A stretch of DNA of 64,000 nt from Pseudomonas sp. FEN (lineage in GTDB: Bacteria; Pseudomonadota; Gammaproteobacteria; Pseudomonadales; Pseudomonadaceae), in NCBI RefSeq assembly GCF_904067045.1, contig NZ_CAJFDC010000010.1, forward strand, positions 466,001-530,000, written 5' to 3'. Position numbers and translations under genes: made by a program. Under the pieces are notes generated by a model. It did not search any database and was not told the origin of the DNA. It saw only the letters and a program-made list of their open reading frames with translations. Of this stretch, positions 54,423 to 62,335 are shown one piece after another (within the stretch, counting starts at the first letter, position 1; the number at the start of each line of letters is the position of its first letter).

Positions 54423-54447
54423 CCTAAATTTGAATAGGGAGGTCACC

Positions 54448-54891
54448 ATGACCAAGAAAATTACCCCCGATCCGCCGACCGTTCACAAAGCCCTCAGCAC
54501 CGCCGATAGAGCGACGTACCTGCGCAGACTCTCTGATACGCCATCCAACGAGTCCGAGCCAGCCCCGACCAGCACGCCACGTTTGCTCGACACCCTCACA
54601 TTCACTAGCTCGAAACCAGTCACCCCCGAAGCCCTCTACAAACCCACGCTATTCGCCATCCAACCCGGGGTAACCGCCCAGGACGCCCTGGTCTACGTTT
54701 CCAATCTGCTCGAAACCGCGGAACTCAATGGCGACGAAATCAGCCTGCACACCAACCCCGTCGAACGAGCATTGTTCTGGGGCATGCTGCATTCGGTGGA
54801 AGTGGCACGTGCGGTGGTGGATGCCTTGTTGGCGGGCGAATCCCCGTCTAATCAACTATCGTCAGCGTTGGGCAGCCCGCCGAATGGTTGA
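54448..54891 (+). CDS. DUF6124/DUF3077-type small protein
   Basis: A 147-aa soluble protein typical of the Pseudomonas DUF6124 (DUF3077) group: 'KKITPDPP' at the start, 'FAIQPGVTAQDALVYVSNLL' in the core, and a helical end ('ALFWGMLHSVEVARAVVDAL'). GGGAGGT precedes the ATG. The function of the family is unknown. The central part of the core helix pair resembles a four-helix-bundle histidine phosphotransferase-like arrangement only loosely. A hairpin leader sits immediately upstream. Confidence 0.8.
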   Translation: MTKKITPDPPTVHKALSTADRATYLRRLSDTPSNESEPAPTSTPRLLDTLTFTSSKPVTPEALYKPTLFAIQPGVTAQDALVYVSNLLETAELNGDEISLHTNPVERALFWGMLHSVEVARAVVDALLAGESPSNQLSSALGSPPNG

Positions 54892-55014
54892 GGTCGCCAG
54901 CCAATAAAGCGCCCCCCCGTTTCCAAGGCGTTGAGCATGGGGGGACGTAGCCGTCACGCCAACCTGCCGGTCAGCTCGGCGTCAGACCTCAGAAACGAAC
55001 CATAGGCCGCCTAC

Positions 55015-55560
55015 ATGTCAACCGAACACCATCACGCAACCTCTGTGTCGCTTCCTCCGGAGTCGGCGATTGCTACAGCCTACGCCTCGATGAGTCTCGC
55101 CGACGCTTACTCGATCGAGCTTCCCAGCGGAGCGTCAACCAATCCTGAATTGCTGGCGAGGTTCATCTTCGCTCACCAATCGCCTTGGGTCGGCAGGCTC
55201 ATGACGGTTCGAGACGCGCTCGTAGCCGGTTTCGGCCTCAAGACAACCAAGCATCTCGCCTCACTGGATGCGCGGAGCGGAGCGGGCCGACTCGGCATCT
55301 TCAAGCTCTACAGCACAAGTCCAACTGAAGTTGTTCTTGGAGAAGACGACAAGCACCTGGACTTCAGGCTCTCTGTTCTGTGTTCCGGTCAGTCGTCGTC
55401 GGGCGCTAAACGTCACTTGACCCTGTCGACCGTAGTTCACTGCCACAATCGCCTGGGTCGTCTCTATATTTCTCTCATTGCCCCGTTTCATCGCTTGGTT
55501 GTTCAGTCCAATCTTCGCAGTGCGGCACGAGTCGGCTGGCCGTCGGCGACGGAGGCGTAA
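55015..55560 (+). CDS. DUF2867-domain protein
   Basis: A 181-aa protein matching DUF2867: 'DAYSIELPSGASTNPELLAR', 'PWVGRLMTVRDALV', 'LGEDDKHLDFRLSV' and 'LTLSTVVHCHNRLGRLYISL'. The family resembles START/SRPBCC-type barrels and has no fixed function. There is no clear ribosome site before the ATG. It follows the DUF6124 gene by 123 bp on the same strand. Confidence 0.75.
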   Translation: MSTEHHHATSVSLPPESAIATAYASMSLADAYSIELPSGASTNPELLARFIFAHQSPWVGRLMTVRDALVAGFGLKTTKHLASLDARSGAGRLGIFKLYSTSPTEVVLGEDDKHLDFRLSVLCSGQSSSGAKRHLTLSTVVHCHNRLGRLYISLIAPFHRLVVQSNLRSAARVGWPSATEA

Positions 55561-55868
55561 GCCAAAGTCCAGATCATCATGCGCGGCCAACTGAGGTGGG
55601 GAGACCGGCTAATGGGTGTCCCACTTTTCCTGATTGATGCTTGCAGAGGGCTTGAGCGACCGGGTGTCGGTCGGTGGCGGGTTGACCGTGGCCGGGAATA
55701 CCCCCACAGGTATTAATCTGTGCCCGAAACAGAAAACCCTGACCCAGTTCGCCCGGGCGCGGCATTGAGAAACGCCGAGCCCCCCTCGGGTTAGCTTGCG
55801 TCGTGCCGGCGAATCCCGTTTGTCACGGGGACATCCGGGGGCTGGCTGGATATCCGTGGATATGTTTT
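55561..55868. other. Gap with no identifiable gene
   Basis: A 43-codon frame (55637-55768, MLAEGLSDRVSVGGG...) exists but has no ribosome site or known homology. A GATATCC-GT-GGATAT palindrome lies just before the ligase pseudogene stop. I see no other feature. Confidence 0.4.
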
Positions 55869-56807
55869 TCAGGAGGTGCAGGTGTCATTCGCGCTGGCCT
55901 TCAACCATAGACGCAGCTCCGTCTTGAGGAGCTCGCCGTAGCTGTTCCTGAGCAGTAGGTTGCGCAGGTCCGTCGGGTAGATGGGCGCGTCCCCATAGAT
56001 GATGGTCTTGACTCCCTTGCCGTCGTGGCCTTGGCGGCGGGCCTGCTCGACCATGCCCGTGAACATGGCGGGGGCCACGAACAAGGTGATATTGCCAAAC
56101 CCGCTCGCCAGCCCGAGCAGTTCATCGACCTTGAAGTCGCGCGATGGCGGCACGACATGGCGAGCCGCCCGGCGTACATGGATCAGGCTGTAGAGGCCGG
56201 CGCAGTGAGACATCGGCGCGGCATACACCACGGCTTCATCGGCGTCGAGCGGATCGACCTCGGGCGAACAGCCCTGTGACATGGCTGTCAGGTTGCCGTG
56301 GCTGAGCATCACCGCCTTGAAGCGTTCGCTGGGGCCCGAGGTGTAGAACAGCCAGGCCAGGTCGTCGGTCTGACGCGGACAAGGCATGTCCGGCGGCGAT
56401 GTGCTCGAGGCGAGTGTTCCCATGTCCTCTCGATCCAGCTCTCGACACGCCTGGGACAGGGCCCCGGGCGCGAACACCTGGCCACCATCGGTGAAAATCA
56501 GCCGGGCCTGGGCGTTGCGCACGATCCAGCCGGCCTCGACGGGGTGCAGCTTGCAGTTGATCGGTACCGCCACGGCACCGACCCACCAGATGGCATAGAG
56601 CAGCTCGAGGTATTCGCAACAGTTCTTCATGAACAGCGCGACCCGGTCGCCGGGGGCAATGTCGTGCTCGTCGAGCAGATACGCGGCGCGGTGCCGGACC
56701 AGGGCGACAAAGGCGGCGTAGTTGGCCACTTGTCGCTGCCCCTCGAACAAGGCCGGACGCTTGGGGTGGTGAAGGCCGGCTGCGTCCAGCCAGTTGGCGA
56801 TGTTCAT
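55869..56807 (-). pseudogene. AMP-dependent acyl-CoA synthetase, internally deleted
   Basis: The start at 56807 has AGGAG upstream and the N-terminal ~290 residues follow fatty-acid-CoA ligases, but the product is only 312 aa instead of the usual ~500-550. The frame jumps from 'IIYGDAPIYPTDL' straight to the normal C-terminal tail 'GELLKTELRLWLK' (junction near 55940), so the adenylation core and most of the C-terminal domain are lost without a frameshift. The ATP motif is also altered: 'YTSGPSERFKAVMLSH' in place of YTSGTTG.PKGVMLSH. It should be inactive. Confidence 0.8.
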
Positions 56808-56907
56808 GCTCGACTCCTGCGTGCCTGAAGGACGGGGGGAGATTAATCCGCCCGAGGATTTCCTGGTAAGTCGTCGACGCCAACGATTCAACCGCAAACA
56901 ATCTGTT

Positions 56908-57543
56908 TCAGCGCCGCCCTTCGACCGCCATGCGCACCGCCAGGCCGGTGAGAACCGTCCCCATCAGCCAGCGTTGCACGACTTGCCACATGGGCCTGTT
57001 GGCGAGAAAGGCGGCGATGGAGCCGGCCATGATGGCAATCAACGCGTTGACGCTCACGCTGATGACGATCTGCGTAAAGCCAAGCACGAGAGATTGCGTC
57101 AGCACGCTGCCGTGGTCGGCGGGGTTGATGAATTGGGGCAGCAGCGATAAATACATGACCGCGACTTTCGGGTTCAGCAGGTTGGTGACAAACCCCATCA
57201 TGAACAGCTTGCGTGGGCTGTCCTTGGGCAGGTCGCGCACCTGGAACGGCGAACGGCCGCCGGGCTTGACCGCCTGCCAGGCCAGGTAGAGCAGGTAGAG
57301 CCCTCCGCCGAATCGCAGGGTGTCATACGCATAGGGAACCGCCAGGACCAGGGCCGTGATGCCAAACGCCGCGCAGAACATATAGACGACGAAACCCAAC
57401 GCCACGCCGCCCAGGGACACCAGTCCGGCCATGCGTCCCTGGCAGATCGACCGCGAGATGAGATAGAGCATATTCGGGCCTGGAGTCAGCACCATGCCGA
57501 GTGAGATCAGGCCATAGGCAAAAAGGTTGGACAGCTCGGGCAT
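56908..57543 (-). CDS. LysE/RhtB-family exporter
   Basis: A 211-aa six-helix exporter with 'GMVLTPGPNMLYLISRSICQ' near the N-terminus and 'GFVTNLLNPKVAVMYLSLLPQF' (in part) as the second family signature. It is only distantly similar to the LysE at 48641. GGAG lies just upstream of the start, and a small hairpin (CCCGCT-AAAATAA-AGCGGG, 57582-57600) sits in its leader. It probably exports amino acids. Confidence 0.88.
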   Translation of the reverse strand: MPELSNLFAYGLISLGMVLTPGPNMLYLISRSICQGRMAGLVSLGGVALGFVVYMFCAAFGITALVLAVPYAYDTLRFGGGLYLLYLAWQAVKPGGRSPFQVRDLPKDSPRKLFMMGFVTNLLNPKVAVMYLSLLPQFINPADHGSVLTQSLVLGFTQIVISVSVNALIAIMAGSIAAFLANRPMWQVVQRWLMGTVLTGLAVRMAVEGRR

Positions 57544-57758
57544 GGCGTAGCTCCTGAAAAAAGAGAGAGCGAACTGGAGGTCCCGCTAAAATAAAGCGGG
57601 TTTCGTCTTCTCTGATGGTGTACTCCTGGATGGAGCGCACGATAGTAGGGCGGTCACAGGGCGGGCGTTAGATACAGATTGATCAACAAAACGTCATACA
57701 GCGGTCGTGGCACTGGGCATTCGCTCCCGGCGCCGCCGTGGATGCGAGCGGATTCAAG

Positions 57759-60497
57759 ATGAAGCTTCTCAAGCAAGGTTTCAGCAGCTTTCTGCGCCGC
57801 CGTCGCGCCCTACGGCATTTCCGCCGACGGCCGCTGCTCGGCACCCTGGCCGGTGGTCATGCGCCGGCTGCTTCCGGGCAGCTTGCCGTTGACCTGCTGC
57901 ACGCCGCCGCGGAGCCGCAAGCCGATGCGCTGCGCCGGCTGGGTTCCGGCGCCAGCGGCCTGACGGCGCGCGAAGCCGCCCAACGCCTGCTGCTCGACGG
58001 CCCCAACGAGGTGGACCACGATAAGCCGTTGCCGGGCTGGCTGCGGCTGTGGCGTTGTTACCTGAACCCGTTCAACCTGCTGCTGACGGCGCTGGCCGGC
58101 CTGTCCTGGCTGAGCGCGGATGCCAGGGCCACGCTGGTCATTGGCCTGATGGTGATCCTGAGCACGCTGCTGCGCTTCGTCCAGGAAGGCCGTTCGCATA
58201 AGGCCGCCGAGGGCCTGCGTTCGCTGGTGGGCAATACCGCCAGCGTGATTCGCCACGAGGTGGCCAAATCAGACACCCCGTTACGACAGAATATCCCCGT
58301 GCGCGAGCTGGTGACGGGCGATCTGGTGGTGTTGTCCGCGGGCGACATGGTCCCGGCCGATTGCCGCGTGCTGACGGCGCGCGATCTGTTCGTGGCGCAG
58401 TCGGCGATGACCGGCGAATCCGCGCCGGTAGAGAAGTTCGTCACGCCGCCGGGCGTTGCGGCCGGGCCGCTGGAGGCGCTCAACCTGCTGTTCATGGGCA
58501 CCAGTATCGTCTCCGGCTCCGCTACGGCGCTGGTGCTGGCGACCGGCTCGCGCACCTACTTTGGCACGCTGGCGGCCAGCGCCCTGACGGTCGACCCGAT
58601 GCCCAATGCCTTCCAGGCCGGAGTCAACAGCGTGAGTTGGCTGCTCATCCGCTTCGCCGCGGTCATGGTGCCCATTGTCTTTGTCCTCAACGGCTGGACC
58701 AAGGGGGACTGGCTGCAGGCGTTCCTGTTCTCCGTGTCGATCGCGGTGGGCCTCACCCCTGAAATGCTGCCGATGATAGTGACCTCCACGCTGGCCAAGG
58801 GCGCGGTGCTGCTGTCGCGCAGGAAGGTCGTGGTCAAACGCCTGGATGCAATCCAGAACCTCGGCGCGATGGACGTGTTGTGCACCGACAAGACCGGGAC
58901 GCTGACGCAAGACAAGATCGCCGTCGCGCGCAACACCGACGCCTACGGCCAGGCTTCGGTTGACGTCCTGAATTTCGCCTTCCTCAACAGCTACTACCAG
59001 ACCGGCCTGAAGAACCTGCTTGACCATGCGGTGCTCGACCACGTCGAACTGGCCCAGGAGCTCAAGCTCGAGGAGGCCTACCGCAAGATCGACGAGATTC
59101 CCTTCGACTTCGTGCGCCGACGCATGTCGGTCGTCGTGGCGGAGCGCGACGAGCGGGGCGAGCACCACGAGTTGATCTGCAAGGGCGCGCTGGAGGAAGT
59201 GCTGTCGATCTGCACCCATGTCCGTGTCGCCCCCGCGCTGGCCGGCTCGGCGCCCGGGGATGCCCTGCTGGATGCGGCGGCGCTCGCGCGCGTACAAGCC
59301 TACGCCCGGGAGCTGGGGGCCGAGGGCCTGCGGGTGGTCGCCGTGGCCATGAAGGAGCTGCCGCCGGAACAGACGATCTACACCGTGGCCGATGAGGCCC
59401 GCCTGGTGCTGGTGGGCCTCATCGCTTTCCTCGACCCGCCCAAGGAGTCCGCCGCACCAGCGCTCAAGGCTCTCGCCGCGCACGGTATCCGGGTCAAGGT
59501 GCTGAGCGGCGACAACGCGGCCGTGACCGCGCACGTGTGCGCCCAGGTCGGGTTGCCGACCACACCGATATTGCTCGGCCCGCAAGTGGAGGCCATGAAT
59601 GATGCCGCCTTGCAGGCCGCCGTCGAGCAGTACGACGTGTTCACCAAGCTCGCGCCGCTGCACAAGGAGCGCATCATCCGGGCCCTGCGCGCGCGGGGCC
59701 ATGTGGTCGGCTTCATCGGCGATGGCATCAACGACGCGCCGGCCCTGCGTGCCGCCGACATCGGCATCTCGGTGGACACGGCGGTGGACATCGCCAAGGA
59801 GGCGGCCGACATCATTCTTCTGGAAAAGAGTCTACTGGTGCTGGATGAAGGGGTGATCGAGGGCCGCACCACCTTCTGCAACATGCTCAAGTACATCCGC
59901 ATGACCGCCAGCTCGAACTTCGGCAACGTGCTGTCGGTACTGGTGGCCAGCGCCGTGCTGCCGTTCCTGCCGATGCTGCCGCTGCAGTTGCTGCTGCAAA
60001 ACCTGCTGTATGACGTGTCGCAGACCGGCATCCCGTTCGACCGGGTGGACGCCGAACTGGTGGCCAGGCCGCTGCAGTGGAATCCGGCCGACATCGGGCG
60101 CTTCATGCTGTTCTTCGGGCCGTTGTCGTCGCTGTTCGACATCATCACTTTCAGCGTGATGTGGTGGGTGTTCGCCGCCGACAGCGTCGCGCGGCAGGGG
60201 CTGTTTCAGTCGGGTTGGTTCGTCGTCGGGCTGTTGACCCAGACACTGATCGTGCACCTCATCCGTACACCCCGACTGCCCTTCGTGCAGAGTTGGGCAG
60301 CCACGCCACTGTTGGTGATGACCGCGGCGATCATGCTGCTGGGGCTGTGGCTGCCGATGGGGCCGCTGGCGCCGTACTTCAAGCTGCAGGCGCTGCCATT
60401 GGCCTATTTCGGCTGGTTGGCCGCTATCCTGCTGGGCTACTTCGGCCTCACGACGCTGATGAAGCGTTACTACATTCGTCGCTTCGGCTGGCAGTGA
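57759..60497 (+). CDS. mgtA: Mg2+-transporting P-type ATPase
   Basis: A 912-aa type IIIB P-type ATPase. Phosphorylation Asp D377 lies in 'CTDKTGTLT'; 'MTGESAPVEKF' is the actuator TGES; 'GDGINDAPAL' is the hinge Mg site; and about ten membrane helices follow the MgtA/MgtB plan. It imports Mg2+ at the cost of ATP. The ATG at 57759 (MKLLKQGF) is preferred; a GTG at 57738 is an alternative. No MgtC gene or long regulatory leader of the enterobacterial mgtA type is visible in the 215 bp upstream. Confidence 0.88.
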   Translation: MKLLKQGFSSFLRRRRALRHFRRRPLLGTLAGGHAPAASGQLAVDLLHAAAEPQADALRRLGSGASGLTAREAAQRLLLDGPNEVDHDKPLPGWLRLWRCYLNPFNLLLTALAGLSWLSADARATLVIGLMVILSTLLRFVQEGRSHKAAEGLRSLVGNTASVIRHEVAKSDTPLRQNIPVRELVTGDLVVLSAGDMVPADCRVLTARDLFVAQSAMTGESAPVEKFVTPPGVAAGPLEALNLLFMGTSIVSGSATALVLATGSRTYFGTLAASALTVDPMPNAFQAGVNSVSWLLIRFAAVMVPIVFVLNGWTKGDWLQAFLFSVSIAVGLTPEMLPMIVTSTLAKGAVLLSRRKVVVKRLDAIQNLGAMDVLCTDKTGTLTQDKIAVARNTDAYGQASVDVLNFAFLNSYYQTGLKNLLDHAVLDHVELAQELKLEEAYRKIDEIPFDFVRRRMSVVVAERDERGEHHELICKGALEEVLSICTHVRVAPALAGSAPGDALLDAAALARVQAYARELGAEGLRVVAVAMKELPPEQTIYTVADEARLVLVGLIAFLDPPKESAAPALKALAAHGIRVKVLSGDNAAVTAHVCAQVGLPTTPILLGPQVEAMNDAALQAAVEQYDVFTKLAPLHKERIIRALRARGHVVGFIGDGINDAPALRAADIGISVDTAVDIAKEAADIILLEKSLLVLDEGVIEGRTTFCNMLKYIRMTASSNFGNVLSVLVASAVLPFLPMLPLQLLLQNLLYDVSQTGIPFDRVDAELVARPLQWNPADIGRFMLFFGPLSSLFDIITFSVMWWVFAADSVARQGLFQSGWFVVGLLTQTLIVHLIRTPRLPFVQSWAATPLLVMTAAIMLLGLWLPMGPLAPYFKLQALPLAYFGWLAAILLGYFGLTTLMKRYYIRRFGWQ

Positions 60498-60550
60498 GCG
60501 GCTCGATCGAGGCGGTTTCGGGGGGGCAGGAGGCGGCTCGGATCACCCGA

Positions 60551-60682
60551 TTAACCCCTGGTATTGCCCTCGGCTTGTCGCGCCGCTTTTTCATTTCTGT
60601 GATTCTTCATGTCCCGCCAGGCGCCCCAGGCGATGACAACGATCCCAAAGATGGCCATTAGAATGAGTTGACCGGTAGGCAT
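60551..60682 (-). CDS. 43-residue one-helix membrane protein
   Basis: MPTGQLILMAIFGIVVIAWG begins a single transmembrane helix, followed by a positively charged tail ('WRDMKNHRNEKAARQAEGN'). AAGGAG 7 nt before the ATG is an excellent ribosome site, which supports a real gene despite its size. It lies between the convergent Mg2+ ATPase and the MocR gene, on the MocR strand. It may act as a small modulator of a membrane partner; this is a guess. Confidence 0.65.
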   Translation of the reverse strand: MPTGQLILMAIFGIVVIAWGAWRDMKNHRNEKAARQAEGNTRG

Positions 60683-60746
60683 AGCCTGCTCCTTGCAAAA
60701 AACGCTCATTGAACGCGTTACCGGCACTCCTGCCAAATTGATGGGG

Positions 60747-62249
60747 TTACAGAATGTTTCGACGGGGGCCTGTCTGGGCGATGGCGCTCGCCGCCTGCGC
60801 CAAGCGCCGCGTGGCTTGGCGGAGTTCATCTCGATCCAGCGAGGCAAAGCCCAAACGCAGCGCATTCTCCGCTTGATCCATGGGCGAGAACTGGCGGCTG
60901 TCACGCACCACCAGGTTGAACTCCAGAGCCTTCGCTACCAGTTGCCCGACGTCTATCTCATCGGCAAAACGCACCCATAGCGCCAGGCCGCCTTCGGGCT
61001 CGCGCACCGAAATCCGCTCGCCAAAGGCCTCCACCAGGCAACCGAGCAGGGTTTCCCGACGCCGCCGATACTCCTTGGAAACCCGACGCAGGTGCTTCTT
61101 CAGTTCACCGTCATTGATCAGATCCGCGAGCATCTGCTGCGCCACCGCGTCACCCTGACCCAGGGTCAGCGCGGCGTTTCGGTTGAGTACCTCGATCACA
61201 TTGCCGGGCGCGACCACATAGCTGCAGCGGAACGTCGAGCCCAGCGACTTGGACAGCGAGCCGATATAAATCACATGTCGTTGTGTGGGGTCGCTGGCGA
61301 GGGGCAGATACGGCCGGCCGTCAAAGTGATACTCGTAGTCGTAGTCTTCCTCGATCACGCAGAAGTCATGAAGCTTGGCCAAGGCCAGCAATTGTTGCCG
61401 ACGCCCGACGTGCAGGCTGACGGTGGTGGGAAACTGGTGATGGGGCGTGAGATAGATCATCCGTACCTTGTGCACCCGGCACAGTTGGTCGATCTGATCG
61501 ATTCGGCAGCCTTCGCTGTCCAGGTCCACGGTCACCAGTTGCGCGCCCAGCCTGCGGAATATCTCCCACGCCGGCGGATAACTCAGGCGTTCCACCAGCA
61601 CCACGTCACCGGGTTCCAGCAGTGCGCTGGCGCTCAGGTACAGCGACATCTGCACGCCCTGGGTCAGGCAGATATGCTCGGCTTCGACAGCCAGGCCGCG
61701 ATTGTTGCGCAGCATTTCGGCGAGCGCCCGCCGCAGCGCATGGCTGGTGCCGTCGCTGCCGTGGCGCACGGTATTGGACGCGAAACTCTTGCGCAGCGCG
61801 TTGCGATAGTAGCGATGCAACACGGCTTGCGGCAGCAGGCGATGGTCGCAGGCGCCGTTATCGAAGAACAGTGCCTCGGGCCGGTGTTGCAGTTCGGCCA
61901 TCTGGCGGCTCTGGGCGAAGTAGGGGACGGCCGGTTGCGCCAGCAGTTCCAGGGCGAAGGACGCAGGGGCGTTGCGGGCCGTGGCGGTGGCCGCCAGTTG
62001 TGCGTTGACGAAGGTACCCCGGCGCGGTTCGCTGACCAGCCAGCCCTTGGTCATGGCCTCCTCGTAGGCCAGGATCACGGTCTTGCGGTTGACGTCGAGC
62101 AAGCGCGCCATTTCCCGCGTCCCGGGCAGCAGCGTTCCGGGCGTGAGGCGCCCGTCGACAATGGCGCTCACCAGGCCTTCGACGATCTTGCGATAAGACG
62201 CTTGAGTCTCGCCTCCATCCAGTTTGAGCAGGGGTCGCCATTTGCGCAT
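60747..62249 (-). CDS. MocR/GabR-type regulator (GntR HTH + aminotransferase fold)
   Basis: A ~500-aa fusion regulator: an N-terminal GntR winged helix ('DGRLTPGTLLPGTREMARLL', 'DVNRKTVILAYEEAM') and a fold-type I aminotransferase domain with the PLP Lys in 'IGSLSKSLGSTF' and 'EEDYDYEYHFDG'. MocR proteins sense amino acids, amines or vitamin B6 through PLP. The start is placed at 62249 (MRKWRP); a start at 62258 would overlap the predicted operator. It is divergent from the ferredoxin-reductase/M24 fusion gene and probably regulates it. Confidence 0.9.
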   Translation of the reverse strand: MRKWRPLLKLDGGETQASYRKIVEGLVSAIVDGRLTPGTLLPGTREMARLLDVNRKTVILAYEEAMTKGWLVSEPRRGTFVNAQLAATATARNAPASFALELLAQPAVPYFAQSRQMAELQHRPEALFFDNGACDHRLLPQAVLHRYYRNALRKSFASNTVRHGSDGTSHALRRALAEMLRNNRGLAVEAEHICLTQGVQMSLYLSASALLEPGDVVLVERLSYPPAWEIFRRLGAQLVTVDLDSEGCRIDQIDQLCRVHKVRMIYLTPHHQFPTTVSLHVGRRQQLLALAKLHDFCVIEEDYDYEYHFDGRPYLPLASDPTQRHVIYIGSLSKSLGSTFRCSYVVAPGNVIEVLNRNAALTLGQGDAVAQQMLADLINDGELKKHLRRVSKEYRRRRETLLGCLVEAFGERISVREPEGGLALWVRFADEIDVGQLVAKALEFNLVVRDSRQFSPMDQAENALRLGFASLDRDELRQATRRLAQAASAIAQTGPRRNIL

Positions 62250-62295
62250 CTGGACCATCTGAAGTTTCCAAAACTGGAGGTTCTAATGGTCCTAG
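62250..62295. promoter_or_regulatory. Inverted CTGGACCAT / ATGGTCCTAG pair, possible MocR operator
   Basis: GGACCAT (62252-62258) and ATGGTCC (62286-62292) form exact 7-bp arms 27 bp apart in the divergent region. CTGGAC-type half-sites are known for MocR-family regulators such as TauR. CTGGAGG between the arms may be a third, weaker site. Confidence 0.45.
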
Positions 62296-62335
62296 TCTAG
62301 CGCAACAATGGGATCTCATTCACCCCGAGGTTTCT

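Noticed and set aside
54197..54427. Plus-strand frame containing 'GFFVFALWRAVRGTPMVCRV', reminiscent of short ash-like frames
   Set aside because: It lies over the conserved structured leader and has no ribosome site, so it is more likely non-coding leader sequence.
55637..55768. 43-codon plus-strand ORF in the gap before the ligase pseudogene
   Set aside because: No ribosome site, no recognisable homology, and the composition is not convincing.
57582..57600. CCCGCT/AGCGGG hairpin followed by TTT in the leader of the LysE gene
   Set aside because: It is short (6 bp) and upstream of the start rather than after a gene, so there is not enough to call a terminator or attenuator.
58281..59702. 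473-codon minus-strand frame inside the Mg2+ ATPase gene
   Set aside because: It is the complement of a P-type ATPase with all motifs intact, and its translation shows no domain.
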